From contig JAMXIF010001194.1 of assembly GCA_028583685.1 (NCBI GenBank), positions 18,386,233 through 18,450,232 of the forward strand: a stretch of DNA of 64,000 bases, given 5' to 3'. Positions 1 through 12,145 of this stretch are shown here, one piece after another; positions within the stretch are counted from its first letter, which is position 1, and each line of letters opens with the position of its first letter. The notes beneath the pieces are model-generated. The model was not told the DNA's origin. It made no database searches and saw only the letters and a list, made by a program, of their open reading frames with translations. The translations under genes were made by a program, and so were the position numbers. Source of the DNA: Petaurus breviceps papuanus (lineage: Eukaryota > Chordata > Mammalia > Diprotodontia > Petauridae).

Positions 1-331
1 CGTTTTGATCTGCAAAGGCAGTATACCATTCCAAGGGGGCTTTGTGAAATGGAACTCAGTAGGATAACTTCACTCAAACAATAATGCACAGACAAATGAA
101 CACACCTACTGATAGGGCCATCTGAGTGGTGGCAATGACTAGAATAAGTGTCCCTGGTACCTGTTGCGAAGCCCAGATCATGTATATTCAAAAGCATAAC
201 TGGCTTTTCAGAAGTAACTTTGCACTTATGTAAAATTAATAGGGTATTCATTATAAAATCCATGCAGCATCTTATTAAATGTTGCCTGTCATTGAAAGCA
301 GAAGGTGGAGGTTCCTTAAGATGAGGTTTTG

Positions 332-346
332 TTGCCCTCTAGTGAA
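332..346. promoter_or_regulatory. Possible CTCF-like core
   Basis: The sequence TTGCCCTCTAGTGAA resembles the core of the vertebrate CTCF motif (a GCCCTCTAGTGG-like half). It sits in non-repetitive sequence. A short match like this is expected by chance, so this is a weak call. Confidence 0.18.
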
Positions 347-449
347 TGAGGTCAGCATTATGCATGGGAAATTATTTTGATCACTGCATAATTAATGTTT
401 ACTGAGCAAGGAAAAATGGAGCCAATTTGTATCCTGTTCTCCAATGCTA

Positions 450-535
450 AGTGTATGTGTATATGTATATATACACACCACATGTATGTATATATGTATG
501 CTATATATGATATATGTTAACATATGGAAGTCATT
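450..535. repeat. TA/TG-rich microsatellite
   Basis: Degenerate alternation of TATA, TGTA and CACA dinucleotides forms an imperfect simple repeat. Confidence 0.7.
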
Positions 536-1654
536 CTTCTCTGCCTTTTATTTTTAAATATAGAAGTGTGTTTTTTTATGGCTATCAGCAGGCAAGAATC
601 CAAGGATAAAGAATAAATCAACAAAAGTGATCCATGGTGCAGGAGCTCTAATGCATAAGTATATATTTAATGTGTCTGCTGAAAAGAATGTCTAATTATA
701 CTGTCATTGAACAAAATGCATTTTCAACTGTGATAAATTATGCCATCCTTTACTTCTGCAAAGCATATTAAGATTTATAAAAACTACAGCAACATCACCA
801 AGCTGTCTAGCAAACAGAAAAGCTGAGCACCATGACCACCATGGAGCCATAGAAGGAAAGAAAGCAAAAATGAAAAGTGTGTTTAAAATACCTTACTAAA
901 GGGATTCATATATTCCCAATTCTGTAAGTCCCATTTTCAATCCTGACTACTAAACTTGGCAAGTAACAGACAAATTTCTGAATTACCTAGCTCAAGGACC
1001 ATGAGTACTTTTGTTGTTGCTTATTATCATAGGAATTCTATATCTTAAATTTTGTTCTTCAATATTTGTATTTGGAGAAAAGCCCACATTTAGAGCAAAA
1101 AGATATGATATTTCAAAGAAGGGGAAAAGCAAAGGACTATAATCACCTTGAAGCTGGCGATACATATTATGTAAATGTTGTGTGTCTCTCAAAATTGATC
1201 ACTGTACTCTGTCCACAACAGTTGCTTAATAAATGTTGAATCAAATTAAATTAAAAACCCAAGTCCCTAGTTCCTTTGACTAATGTTTTGTCATCTTTTT
1301 CATTTATTAGCATTTTTAAAAATAGGTATCTCCTTGTATGTGATATTACATAAGATTTCTGTCCTCTAAGAACATAAAACTTCATATGCAATAAGGAAAT
1401 GAGGAGAGATATGGGGTGCCCTGGAAGGTGAAATATGTTTTCAAAATGTGTCAAGCAAATAAACCAAATAAAGCAAATGAAATTAAATTAGGGGTGTTCA
1501 GTGGCTGAGGAGAAATCTATCAAAGTTCAGCCTTGTGATTTACTTAGGTCCAAGCATAATATCTATCACAAATTGAAGCTTTCATAGAGGTTCCAGAAAG
1601 AAAAGATCTCTAAAGCAGCCTGTAACACAGCTAGACCATTTCAAGCAGGAAATT

Positions 1655-2255
1655 TTTGTTTTTTTAAATAGTATTCCCTTTTTCCAATTACATGTAATGA
1701 TCATTTTTAACATTCATTTTTATGAGATTTTGAGTTTCAAATTTTTACCCCTCCCTCCTTCCCTTCCCCTTTGCCCAAGACAGCAAGCAATCTGATATAG
1801 ATTATATACATGCAATCATGTTAAACATATTTCCACTAGTCATGTTGTAAAAGAAGACACAGAACAAAAAGAAAAAAAATATTTTAAAAAGTGAAAATGG
1901 TATGGTTTGTTCTGCATTCAGACTTCATAGCTCTTTCTCTAGATGTGGACAACACTTTCCCTCATGAGTCTTTTGGAATTGTCTTGGATCATTGTATTGC
2001 TGACAAGAGCTAAGTCTCTCATAGTCGATCATCACACAATGTTGTTGGTACTAAGTACAATGTTTTTCTGATTCTGCTCAATTCACTTAATATCAGTTCA
2101 TGTAAGTGTTTCCAGGTTTTTTCTGAAATCTGTCTGCTTATCATTTCCTCTAGGGAAATAGTATTCCATTACATTCCTATATCATAACTTGTTCAGCCAT
2201 TCCCCAGTTGATGAGCATTCCCTCAATTTCCAATTCTTTGCCATCACAAAAAGAG
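1655..2255 (-). mobile_element. L1 LINE 3' end (ORF2 C-terminus and 3' UTR), antisense
   Basis: Read on the minus strand, this has the L1 tail in order: the ORF2 C-terminal coding region, then the 3' UTR with a G-rich block (CCCTCCCTCC on the plus strand) and a terminal ATTACATGTAAT stretch. The same text recurs in this window at 3115-3350, 23225-23700, 27590-27785 and 40205-40735. It is a 5'-truncated LINE copy. Confidence 0.8.
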
Positions 2256-2490
2256 ACATGCAGGAAATTATTGGGAAAAGAAGCAGAAACTTTCCACCTA
2301 TCCACGAATTTTGTCAATGTTAGCGTTAGCATGGCCTTGGTGCTATTTTCATTGACAAGTATATCAAAAACACCAGGTAAAAAGGACAGGCAAATTAATC
2401 AAAAATTGCACATTTTCAGGGAAACTTAATTTTAAGATTATCTAAAGAGGGCTTAATGTATGTCATATAGATAAATAGAATATTATAAGT
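2256..2490. other. Short unique interval
   Basis: No repeat or coding signal is recognised between the L1 tail and the MIR fragment. Confidence 0.5.
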
Positions 2491-2494
2491 AGCA

Positions 2495-2615
2495 TAAGTA
2501 GCTCCTATCTCTTGGGTTGTTGTGAGGATTAAATGAGATAATAATTGGAAAGTACTGATCACAGAACCTGGCACATAGTAAATTCTATATGAATTTTAGT
2601 TGTTATCATTGTTTT
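2495..2615 (+). mobile_element. MIR SINE 3' part
   Basis: Contains the MIR tail order: GGTTGTTGTGAGGATTAAAT, then an AAAGTACT block, then the CCTGGCACATAGTAA motif. This is an old fragment of a pan-therian family. Confidence 0.8.
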
Positions 2616-2689
2616 GTTATTATTATTGTTACTAGCTGTTATTAGTATGAACTAATTGGCTAGAAAATCTTCTTTTCAAACTAATTATA

Positions 2690-2878
2690 GCTATAGAGCT
2701 TAAAGGGACCCTAGTGTAAATATACTCTAACCTCCTCATTTTAAGGATGAAACAATTGAAACCCAGAAAGATTAAATGATTAAATGATGAACAGAAGCAG
2801 TAACAGATGTGTGATTTGAATCAACACAGGTCATCTTACTACAAATCCAGTTCTCTATTCACTATGCTATCCTTATCA
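2690..2878 (-). mobile_element. MIR-type SINE, antisense
   Basis: Reads as a degraded reverse MIR-like core: a CCTCATTTTAAGGATGAAAC block, a decayed ACTTGCCC-like segment, then GGTCATCTTACTACAAATCC and an ending near CACTATGCTATCC. It is strongly diverged. Confidence 0.6.
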
Positions 2879-3114
2879 TAAAAGCAAAGAGGACAATATC
2901 CCCTTCTCCCTTAACAAGCATATACCATTTGGGTTGAGAACCTCCTTTCATTCCAGTTTCAGTCCCTCCATTCTAAGATATATCCTTTTTTCTGTAGTCC
3001 TAATTCTTGCAAAGAGACTATGGGAGCCATCTCTTTGTTGTTCATTCTGGTCTCAACATATTCTCTTACCTCTCCTTGATTTCCAGTATTGTTTAAATTA
3101 ACTTTTTTTAATAT
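2879..3114. other. Unique interval
   Basis: Nothing recognised. Confidence 0.45.
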
Positions 3115-3350
3115 TTCATTAAATATTCCCCAATGGCATGAAAGTCATTTTAACAATTTTTTTTTAATTTGGAGTTTCAAATTCTCTCTTTTTCCATTCC
3201 TCACCCTTCTTTGAGAATGCAAGCTATTGGATATTGATTGTACATGTGAAGTCACACAAAACATATTTCCACATTAGACATGTTGCAAAAGAAAGCACAC
3301 ACAAAAAAAACACCAATAAAAGCAAAGAAAGTTAAAAAGTATATTTCACA
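3115..3350 (-). mobile_element. L1 3' UTR fragment, antisense
   Basis: Matches the 1655-1880 L1 tail in the same orientation, including the TTTCAAATTCTCTC block and the CACATTAGACATGTTGCAAAAG segment. The class II solo LTR begins just beyond its right edge. Confidence 0.75.
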
Positions 3351-3361
3351 TTTCTATATAT

Positions 3362-3953
3362 TGTGGGGAGCCAAAGAGGTCTGGTTCAGGACTCAGATAT
3401 TAAATCCTAATAGTGGACTTTAAAACAAGTATCTCTTGGAGATGCGACTTTTCGTCAAGTTAGCTCCTGAGTTCTTTGTTATGGGTTACACTTACAAGGA
3501 TGTTACTTGAGTTCTGCGATCAACAGGCTGTACCCCAAGATTTTAGTTATTAAGAGATAAAATATTTGATTCAGCACTCAGGAATCTTTGGATGGTCAGT
3601 TCTAAATGTGATCTTTTGAGGATTGCAGCTTTGGCTTTGAAGTTTGCTCTCAATTGTATCTGTTTATGACTATGGCTGCATTAGCAGGTACCTGAGGCCT
3701 AGATACAAGGTCTTACCCTACGACTTTAATCTCCTAGATTACAAATCCTTATCAAATTATCTATTCTGTGCTACTTCCATGATATAACAGACTACTCATG
3801 TCCCCTTCCTTTGTCTCATTGCTCTATAAAAACCTTGTCCTAAAAATCAATAAATGGAGTTCATTGTTCTTCCTTGAACTATCCACATGGCCTGGTCATT
3901 TCTTATTCATGTCTCTGAATGCTAAGGTGATGGATACTGAGCAACCCATGGCA
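3362..3953 (+). mobile_element. Solo LTR, class II (ERVK-like) endogenous retrovirus
   Basis: A 592-bp unit starts TGTGGGGAGCC and ends CCCATGGCA. It is flanked by a direct 6-bp duplication ATATAT (3356-3361 and 3954-3959), although the target is low in complexity. It carries a TATA box (CTATAAAAACC near 3823) and a polyadenylation signal (AATAAA near 3850) in the expected order and spacing for a plus-strand LTR. The 6-bp duplication and TGTGGGGAG start suit class II. No internal retroviral sequence remains beside it. Confidence 0.75.
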
Positions 3954-3974
3954 ATATATTATCAACAAAACCCA

Positions 3975-4905
3975 ACAGGAAGAGATAGAAAGAGAAATTC
4001 CATTTAAAACAACTGTAAATAATATAAACCCAGGAACTATATGAACACAATTTCACACAAATAAATTTGGAGCTAAACAATTAGACAAATATCAGTTTTT
4101 CATGGGTAGGCTGAAGCTATATAACAAAAATGACAATTCTACCTAAATTAATTTACTTATTCAAAGCCATAACAATGAAACTACAAAAGAAGTTTTTGAT
4201 GCAGTTAGAAAAAATAATAACAAAATTCAGCTGGAAAAATAAGGATAAGATATCAAGTGAATTACTGAAAAGATGCAAAGGAAGGTAGTTTAGCTATGTA
4301 AGATCTAACACTATATTAGAAAGCAGAAATCATTAAAACTATATAGTACTGGCTAAGAAATAGAGTGGTGGATCAGTGGAACATATTCAGTAGACAAGAC
4401 ATCATAGTAAATAACTATAGTCATCTACTATTTGATAAAACCAAAAAATCCAGCTTCTTGAAAAAGAACTCACTATTTGACAAAAACTGCTAAGAAAGCT
4501 TGAAAATAGTATGGCAGAAAATAGGTATAGATCAACATCTCACACCTTATACCAAGGTAAGGTCAAAAAGCGTAATGATTTAGACATAAAAAGTGATACC
4601 ATCAGCTAATCAGGAGAGCAAGGAATAATTTACCTGTCATATCTATAGAGAAGAGAAGGATGTGTGACCAAACAAGAGATAGAGAACATTAGCACATGCA
4701 AAATGAATAAATTTGATTACATTAAATTGAAAAGGTTTTGCCCAAACAAAACTAATAGAACCAAAATTACAGGGAAAGCAGAAAGCTGAGGAATAATTTT
4801 TACAGCAAGTGTTTCTGATAACCCAATTTTTCAAATATATAGAGAACTGAGTCAAATTTATAAGAATACAAGTCATCCCCTAATTAAGAAAGGGTCAAAG
4901 AATAT
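3975..4905 (+). mobile_element. L1 LINE ORF2 C-terminal fragment
   Basis: Sense L1 ORF2 downstream of the RT palm. It parallels the 16300-17400 segment of the better-preserved L1 (shared blocks such as CCCAGGAACTATATGAACAC and the GGCAGAAAATAGG region). Frames are interrupted throughout, so it is a dead copy. Confidence 0.8.
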
Positions 4906-4989
4906 TATTAATTATTATTTATTTATTATTATATTAATTAAAGAATATTGTCAATAGTATATATGATTATTTATTATTTAATAAGTTTA
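4906..4989. repeat. AT-rich low-complexity sequence
   Basis: Runs of ATTATT and TTTATTATT separate two L1 fragments of opposite strand. Confidence 0.7.
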
Positions 4990-7411
4990 TTTTAATATCT
5001 TACAACTTAACTGAAGTTGTTAATCATTTCAGCTGTTTTTTTTAGTTGATTCTCTAGGGTTCTATAGGTATACCATTATATCATCTGCAAAGAGTGATAG
5101 TTCTATTTCCTCATTACTTATTTTTATTCATTCAAATTCTTTTTTGTTATTGCTCTATCTACCATTTCTGTTAGAATATTTAAGAATATTAAGAGTGATA
5201 ATGAATATCCACTCCTGAACTTATTAGGAAGGCGTCAAGTTCATCCCTGGTATTATTAATACTTGCTCTTGGTTTTAGATAGATGGGGGTGGCTAGGCAG
5301 CACAGTGAATAGATCACCAGCCCTGGAGTCAGGAGGACCTGAGTTGAAATCTGACCTCAGACACTTAACACACTTACTAGCCATGTGACTTTGGGCATGT
5401 CACTTAACCCCAATTACCCTCTTTAAAAAAAGAGAGTGTGTAGGTTTTAGATAGATGATACTTTTCAATTTAAAAGGACTTCCCATTGATTCCTATACTT
5501 TCTATTGTTAACAATAGGCATTTGTGTTATAATTTGTCACCCATTACTAATAAAAACACTAGAGAGCGTAGGCTTCTTTTGCGTATATTGATATAATCAT
5601 TATTTTGTTGTTTTTATTGAAATGATCAATTTTTCTGATGGTTTTTTTATAATATTGAATCAACCCTGCATTCCTCATATAAATTTCACCTGGTCATATT
5701 TTATGATTTTATGTTGCTATAATTGCTTTGTTAGTATTTTACGTAAATTTTTGCATTAATATTCATTAACAAAATTGGTCTACAATTTTCTTTCTTTGTT
5801 TTTGCTCTCCCTGGTTTAGGTATCAAAACCATTTTTGTTCAATAAAAGGAATTTGGTAAGAATTCTTCTATACCTATTTTTTTAAAAATACAGTTTCCAT
5901 AGTATTGGGATTAGTTGTTCCTTAAATGTTTGGGAGAGTTCACTCTGCTTCAGCCCCTTATGTTAATTCTCTATGTGTCTTTTTGTTTCTAGTGTGTTTA
6001 TTTTAAACAATATATTGTTGGATTCTTATCACCCAATTTTATGGGTGAGTTTATTCTGTTCACATTCACAATTATAATTGCTATGTATTTCCCTCTATTC
6101 TGTTGTCTTCCATTTAACCTTTTCTTCCTCTCTTTATCCTGTTCCCCTTCAAAATTTTGTTTTGCTTCTGAGCTCTGCCTTTTTAAATCTGTTTTCTTTT
6201 TATGACCTCCACTCTTCTGTTATCCCCTTCCCCTCCTAATTCTCTCTTCAGTAGGACAGATTTCTATTACCAATTTTCTATGTATGTATGTATATTTCCC
6301 TTTTTGCAACCAACTTAGATGTGAAGTTAGAGCATTTTCCAACCCCCCCAAAAAAAACGTTTTCCTAAACTGTAAGTTTTTCCTTGCATGTCTCTTTTAT
6401 GTAAAAAAAAAAAATTACCATTCTTCCTCTCCCTTCTCCTAGGGCATTCCTTTTTCTCTTCCATCCATATGTGTGTTTTACATCACCCCAAAATTATGAC
6501 TGACTTGCTCCTGTTCCACTTTCTATGTAGAATCATTCTTTCTGCCCTAATAATAATGAAGTTCCTAGAAGATATATGTATCATCTTCCATATAGAAAGG
6601 TAAACAGTTTACATTATTGAATCCCCTATGATTTCTCTTTCGTGTTTACCTTTTTATGCTTCCCTTGAGTCTTATACTTTAAAGTCAAATGTTCTGTTCA
6701 GCACTGGTCTTTTCATCAGAAATTCTTGAAAATGCTCTATTTCATGAAGCATCCATTTTTCCCCATAAAGGACGGCACTCAGATTTATTTAGTAAGTTGT
6801 TTTACATTGTAAACCTAGGTATTTTGTGTTCCATAATATCATATTCTAAGACTCTTTTTCCTTTAACAAGGAAATTGCTAAATTTTGTGTGATCCTGACT
6901 ATAGCTACACAGTACTTGAGTGGTTTCTTTCTTATTATTTGAAGTATTTTCTCTTTGACCTGGGAATTTTGTAATTTGACTATAATATTCCTGGAAGTTC
7001 TCACCTTGGGGTCTCTTTCAGGTGGTAATCAATGAATTCTTTCAATTTCAATTTAACCCTCTAGTTCTATGATATTGAGGCAGTTTTCCTTGAAAAATTC
7101 TTGAGCTATTTTATTTAGACTTTTTCTCTGATTATGGCTTTCAGGTAATCCAAATAATTCTTTGCTCAATCCATTTTGCAGGTCAGTTGTTTTTCCAATG
7201 AGATATGCTATCTTTTCCTATGTTTTTCATTTATTTGACTTTGTTCTACTGTTTATTGTTTTTTTTAATATATCTTGGAGTTATCAGCTTCCACTTGTTC
7301 AGTTCTAATTTTTAAGGAATTACTTTCTTCAGTAAGTTTTTTTTACCTCTTTTTACATTTGGACAACTCTGCTTTTTAAGGAGTTTTTTCTTCAGTAAGA
7401 TTTTATACATC
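4990..7411 (-). mobile_element. L1 LINE (host copy of the nest), RT to ORF1, antisense; left part
   Basis: On the minus strand, ORF1 lies at about 6900-7411 (continuing past the insertion at 18396). Inter-ORF sequence and the endonuclease start lie at about 6000-6900, and RT-domain sequence at 4990-5960, for example the reverse of TCTGCAAAGAGTGATAG. Much of ORF2 between the endonuclease and RT is absent. The element is split at 7411/18386 by a plus-strand L1 with target duplication TTTATACATC. It is therefore the oldest member of this nest. Confidence 0.8.
5286..5442 (+). mobile_element. tRNA-derived marsupial SINE
   Basis: Complete-length SINE: a tRNA-like head with GGAGTCAGGAGGACCTGAGT (B-box-like), the CTAGCCATGTGACTTTGGGC body, and an A-rich tail. 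It is flanked by a perfect 15-bp duplication, GGTTTTAGATAGATG (5271-5285 and 5443-5457). It inserted into the minus-strand L1. Confidence 0.92.
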
Positions 7412-8384
7412 AGCAGAGCCATGATGGTGGAATGGAACCAGGAATTTTTCTAAGCTCCTCCATGAATTCCATCACTAACCTTTTAAAAATGAATCTGAAC
7501 AGATTTTAGAGTGACAGAATCCACTGGGGGATGGAGCATGGCAGATTCCCTGCCCAGGAAAGTGCCCATGTAGGTCTGAGCAAGATGAGCATGGAGTAAA
7601 CAGAGCTGCACCAGCACGGACCTGAGAGCAGACTAGAGCAGAGTGAAAGCAAGCCCCAGCCAGTGTACTCACCCATCGCAAGGGTGATTCACAGACATCT
7701 CACTACAGGATGGAGGATCAGTCAGAGCTGGGTAAGAGAAAGAGCAGGGCCTGCAGCAGAGACAGCAGCTTCTCCTGGGGCTATAGGCCCAGAGCCTGGA
7801 TATTTAAAAATCACCTACCTGAACCTCCAGGAGCCAAGATGTTGGAGTAAACCCTAGCAGCTCTGACTCTGCCTCCCTGACCCAGAAAACCCAGAGATAA
7901 ATGTCCCACCTAATGTAAAATCCTGAAATAGTGAAAACAGCCTCAGGCTCTGGAGAGCCATAGGAAGAGTGTAACTGAAGCAGTAGGGAGTCTGAAGTGA
8001 AGGGCTGGAGGTGTCCCAACAAGCCATAGTTCACCTGACCAGCAGGAGATCCCAAAGCCCAGGGACGTTGAGTCAGAAAGCCCTAACACCAGAAGCCTTA
8101 GCACCACCAGGGGAATCTGTGGATACCAGCACTGCAAGCTGCCAGCTTCTGAGCCTGCCTGAGCAGGCCCTGAGTAGCCCAGGGGTACAGAAGTGGAAAC
8201 CTGAAGTGGTTAGACCACCCTTTCCCCACACATTACTCTGTGAGCCTCAGGGTAACTCAGGGGAAACACTGAGAGTCTTGGCCTTGGCCTCAATCTAGAC
8301 ACCCAGAGGCTACAGAACACAAAGTCAACAACCAGGCCCTTAGCTCCCAGCCTGAGAAGCAACGTCAGGAAATAGGCAATCACA
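7412..8384 (+). promoter_or_regulatory. L1 5' UTR (internal promoter region)
   Basis: GC-richer than its flanks, beginning with a GCCATGATGGTGGAATGG block equivalent to the AAGATGGTGG starts of the other L1/HAL1 copies here. In L1 elements this region acts as the internal promoter. The open frames inside it (for example 8011-8298) are not retained in the other copies in this window and are judged chance. Confidence 0.7.
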
Positions 8385-9444
8385 ATGGGTAAGAAAAAAG
8401 CTGAGAAATCAAAAGCAAGAAAAACTATCCAATTTTATTATAGCGAGCAAGAACAACCAAATACAGAGGACAACATGGACTCTATACTCACACCTGAGAC
8501 CACAGAAGGAAATATGAACTGGTCTTAATTTAAGCCCAAAAAGCATTCTTGGAGAAGCTCGAGAAAGATTTTAAAAGAGGTAGAAGATAAATTTAAATCT
8601 ACATTGACCAAATTGGAAAAAAAAAAATCTCACTGAAGAAAACAAATCCTTAAAAAGTAAAATTTGTGAACTGGGATGGGAGGTTCAAAATCTAACTGGA
8701 AAAAATACCTCCCTAAAAATGAATTCTGAATATATGGAGAAGGAGCTTCAAAAACTAACTGAGGAAAATGATTCACTAAAAGTTAGAATCAGTGAAATCA
8801 AAGCTTAGGACTCTATGATGCATCAGGAGTCAATCGAAAAAAAACATAAAGATTGAAAAATTTGAAGAAAGTGTGAAATATCTCACTGGAAACACACCTG
8901 ACCTGGAGAACAGATGCAGGAGAGATAACCTAAGAATTACTGGTCTGCCATAAAGCCATGATGAAAAAAAGCAGCCTGGACAACATCCTCCAAGAGATTG
9001 TCAAAGAAAACTGTCCTGAGGTCCGAGAAACAGAGAGTAAAATAGTTATTGATAGAATTCACTGGAATCCTCCTGAAAGAGATCACAAAATGAAAACTCC
9101 AAGAAATATAGTAGCCAAATTCCAGAATTACAAGGTCAAGGAGAAAATACTGCAGACAGCCAAAAAGACACAATACAAATATCATGGAACTACAGTCATG
9201 ATTACACAGGACCTACCTAGCAGCTTCCATGTTAAAAGATCAGAGCGATCAAAATTTGATATTTCATAAGGCAAAAGAGCTAGAACTGCAACCAAGGAAC
9301 AACTACCCAGAAAAACTGAACATAATATTTCAGGCAAGGAGAGGGTCATTTAAAGAAATAAGGGACTTCCAGACTTTCCTGATGAAAAAGCCAGAGCTCA
9401 ATGGAAAATATGATTTCCCAATACAAGACTCAAGGGAGACATAA
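8385..9444 (+). pseudogene. L1 ORF1 (RNA-binding protein), decayed
   Basis: The start is the ATG at 8385 giving MGKKKAEKSKARKTIQFYYS, a basic N-terminus as in L1 ORF1p. A coiled-coil-like, Lys/Glu-rich stretch follows at 8560-8860. Then comes the RRM-like and C-terminal region (NLRITGLP-like at 8930, VKEKILQTAKKTQYKYHGTT at about 9133-9192, ITQDL near 9200). It ends PIQDSRET at 9444. The frame shifts and has in-frame stops, so no full-length protein is encoded. Product role in the family: RNA chaperone of the L1 RNP. Confidence 0.8.
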
Positions 9445-10197
9445 AAAGGTAAATGAGGAAAACACACACACAAACACACACATAACTTGTGATTCAATAA
9501 AAGCAAACAGTTTACATCCCTAGAAGAGAAGCTGATACCTGTCAATGTTGAAATTTATATAAATACCATGACATTTAAAAGGGATATACATAGATAGAGG
9601 GTGTGTGTGTAAATGAACTAATCTGATGATTAAAAAAAAACTTATTAAGGGGGTACAAAGAGACTGTAATGGGAGAAAAGAAAAGGATAATACAGAAAAA
9701 GTTCAATTATACCACAATAAGAGGCATAAAAACATACTATAGTAGAGGGGAAGGAGGGAGGAAGATGAACATCATATGAACTTTATTCTCATTGGTTCTG
9801 GTTGAAAGAGGGATCAACACAGTCAGTTAAGCTGAAGATTCTAACATGAAAAGACCCCAAAACTCATTATAATAGAGGGAAAGGAGGGAGTGAGGGAAGC
9901 ACTGTATGAAATGTACTCTCATTGGTTTGGATTAAAGGAGGGAATAACATACTCCATTAAGTATAAAAATCCATTGTGCCCTATAGGCAGTAGGAGGAGT
10001 AAGGAGAGGTTAGAAGGGGGGGTGGTTAGAAGGGAGAGAAATAGTAGTAAGGGGAAAGGGGTAGGTAAAGGGAAGCACAGGGAGGGAATACTAAGGGAGG
10101 CAGTGGTCAAAAGGAAACTCTTAAAGAGGGGAAGGGAGAAGGAAGGAACAAAATTATAAACAGGGGAGGGAATAGGATGGAGGGAAAGACACATATA
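9445..10197 (+). other. L1 inter-ORF region
   Basis: Purine-rich spacer with GGAGGGAGG-type blocks and a short CACACAAACACACACA run. The same G-rich spacer appears between ORF1 and the next part in the HAL1 copies and in the L1 copies at 34.7 and 62.7 kb. The open frames on either strand at 9890-10305 are by-products of this composition. Confidence 0.7.
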
Positions 10198-11384
10198 GTA
10201 ATCATAACTGTGAATGTGAATGGGATCAACTCTCCCATAAAACAAAGGCAGATAGCAGAATGGATTAAAAACCACAATCCTACAATATGCATCTACAACA
10301 GACATATTTGAAACAAGGGGATAAGCACAGGGTAAAGATAAAAGGCTGGAGTAGAATATATTATGCTTCAGTTAAGTAAAAAAAAAAAAAAGCAGGAGAA
10401 GCAATCCCTATCTCAGATAAATCAAAAGCAAAAATAGATCCAATTAAAACAGATAGGGAAGGAAACTATATCCTGACAAAAGGAACCATGAACAATGAAG
10501 CAATATCATTACTTAACATATATGCACCAAGGAGCATAGCATACAAATTCCTAAAGGAGAAATTAAGGGGATTAGATGAAGAAATAGATAGCAAAACTAT
10601 ACTAGTAGGGGACCTCAGTCTCCCCCTCTCTGAACTTGATAAAGCTAACCTCAAAATAAACAAGAAAGAAATTAAGGAGACAAATAGAATTTTAGAGAGG
10701 CAAGATATTTTCACTCTGGAGAAAATTCAATGGGGATAAAAAGGAAAATCCCTTCTTCTCAGCACTACATGGCACATACACAAAAATCAACCATGTACTA
10801 GGTCATAAAAACTTCAAAATTCTGTGCAGAAAGTAAGAAATATTAAATGCATCCTTCTCAGATCATAATGCTATAAAATCATATTCATAAAGGGCCATGG
10901 AAAGATAGACTAAAACCTAATTGGAATCTAAATAATTTAAAGAAGGAGTGGGTCAAAGAAGAAATTATAGGAACAATCAGTAACTTGATTCAAGAAAATA
11001 ACAATAATGAAACAATATACCAAAACTTGTGGGATGCAGCAAAGGCAGTTCTTAGAGGAAGCTTTATATCCCTGAATGCATACATGAATAAATTAGAAAA
11101 AATCAAGGTAAATAACTTGGGCATGTAATTGAAAAATCTAGAAAAAGAACAAATTGAAAACCCCCAATTAAATACAAAATTAGAAATAATGAAAACCAAA
11201 GGAGAGATTAACAAAATTGAAATTAAGAAAACTATTGAATTAATTTAAAAAATGAGGAGCTGGTTTTATGAAAAAGCCAATAAAATTTATAGACCTTTAG
11301 TCAGTAAGATAAAAAAAGAAAGAAGAAAACCAAATTACATATATCAAGAATGAAAAGGGTGAATCTACCTCCAATGAAGAGTAA
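10198..11384 (+). pseudogene. L1 ORF2 endonuclease and linker region, decayed
   Basis: Opens with VIITVNVNGINSPIKQRQIA, the N-terminus of the L1 apurinic-type endonuclease. Further on come YILTKGTMNNEAISLLNIYA (about 10470-10530) and LVGDLSLPLSELDK (about 10598), where functional L1 endonucleases have a GDFN-type motif. The C-terminal linker runs to about 11384, where sequence switches abruptly to an antisense 5' UTR. Stops and frameshifts are present. In the family this domain nicks the target before reverse transcription. Confidence 0.8.
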
Positions 11385-12029
11385 ATTACTTGACTTTGGA
11401 TTTCTTTGCCATGGTAGAACTCTACTTCCAGAATGGAGAGAGCTTTGTCCAAAATCACTGAGGTTTTTGCAGCTGCTGAAGCTATTGGGGGTGCCCTCTC
11501 TACATCCCCCACAAGCTCTGGCTCACTGGCTACACACCCCAGGACCACCACCCAAGACTATGATCCAGATCCAAGCAGGTTAAAGCAAGAGTGATTACCT
11601 TCTGAATGGTTGCTCACCCCAGGGGCTAGGGCGAGACTGAACTCTTCCATCCACCCCTGTACCACCAGAGTTCCCTGCTGACCTTTTACTTTGACTTTGG
11701 CTACTATATGTTGAGAAGAATGGAAACTGCCATAGCTGCTGATGATTCACTCTCCCGAAGTCTGCTCTGGCCACCACAGGTAGGGGCCACCCCAGGGCTG
11801 GAACTGCATGACTCACATGGGACTGCACTCAACTCCAAGTTCAGTGTCATAGACCCTTCCTGTCTGCCTGCCTGGCTTCCTTCATTGGGAGATTTGTTTC
11901 TCTCTGTTACTTTGTGGGTTCTGTACCTCTAAAGTTTGTTTAGAGTCATTTTTAACATGTATTGGAAGTGATTGGAGTGGGAGCTCATGCCAAGTTTGTG
12001 CTTTGACTCCACCATCTTGGCTCCACCCT
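11385..12029 (-). mobile_element. HAL1 5' UTR, inverted segment
   Basis: On the minus strand this starts AGGGTGGAGCCAAGATGGTGG at 12029 and runs leftward through the 5' UTR to ...GTCAAGTAATTTA at 11385. It matches the sense 5' UTR at 46038-46746 over its whole length. The 5' UTR resumes in sense orientation at 12352 with GTAATTGGCTGG, so this piece and its downstream part now point in opposite directions. The 11-bp target duplication of the HAL1 lies just right of it at 12030-12040, in inverted form. Confidence 0.8.
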
Positions 12030-12145
12030 GTCTACAGTAAATTTAAATGAGATTTCTCTTTCTACCTCTTGCTATTGGATTTCATTAGAATTATATAGAA
12101 ATGCTAAGGATTTATGTGGGTTTATTTTATATTCTGCAATTTTGC
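12030..12145 (-). mobile_element. L1 ORF2 RT-distal fragment, inverted
   Basis: On the minus strand this encodes the segment after the RT palm ([17 protein letters not shown]-like) and ends TTTAAATTTACTGTAGAC. That end abuts, in original order, the ORF2 text resuming at 16270 (TTACTGTAGACTTTATAG). It belongs to the surrounding plus-strand L1 and was inverted together with the HAL1 5' UTR. Confidence 0.75.

Larger units (their letters stand above)
1..1650. other. Unique-looking non-coding sequence
   Basis: No LINE, SINE or LTR consensus is recognised here. The only open frames are short and lack any codon or domain signature. The 300-440 part is less AT-monotonous and carries ATGCAT and TAATTAAT motifs of the sort found in developmental enhancers. 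That is an impression, not a demonstrated function. Confidence 0.5.

Noticed and set aside
5286-5442. tRNA gene
   Set aside because: A tRNA-like head is part of the SINE consensus repeated at 16654, 34060 and 45734; no complete cloverleaf is evident.
9919-10305. 128-codon minus-strand frame opposite the L1 inter-ORF spacer
   Set aside because: It reflects the purine-rich spacer read in antisense; not retained in other L1 copies here.
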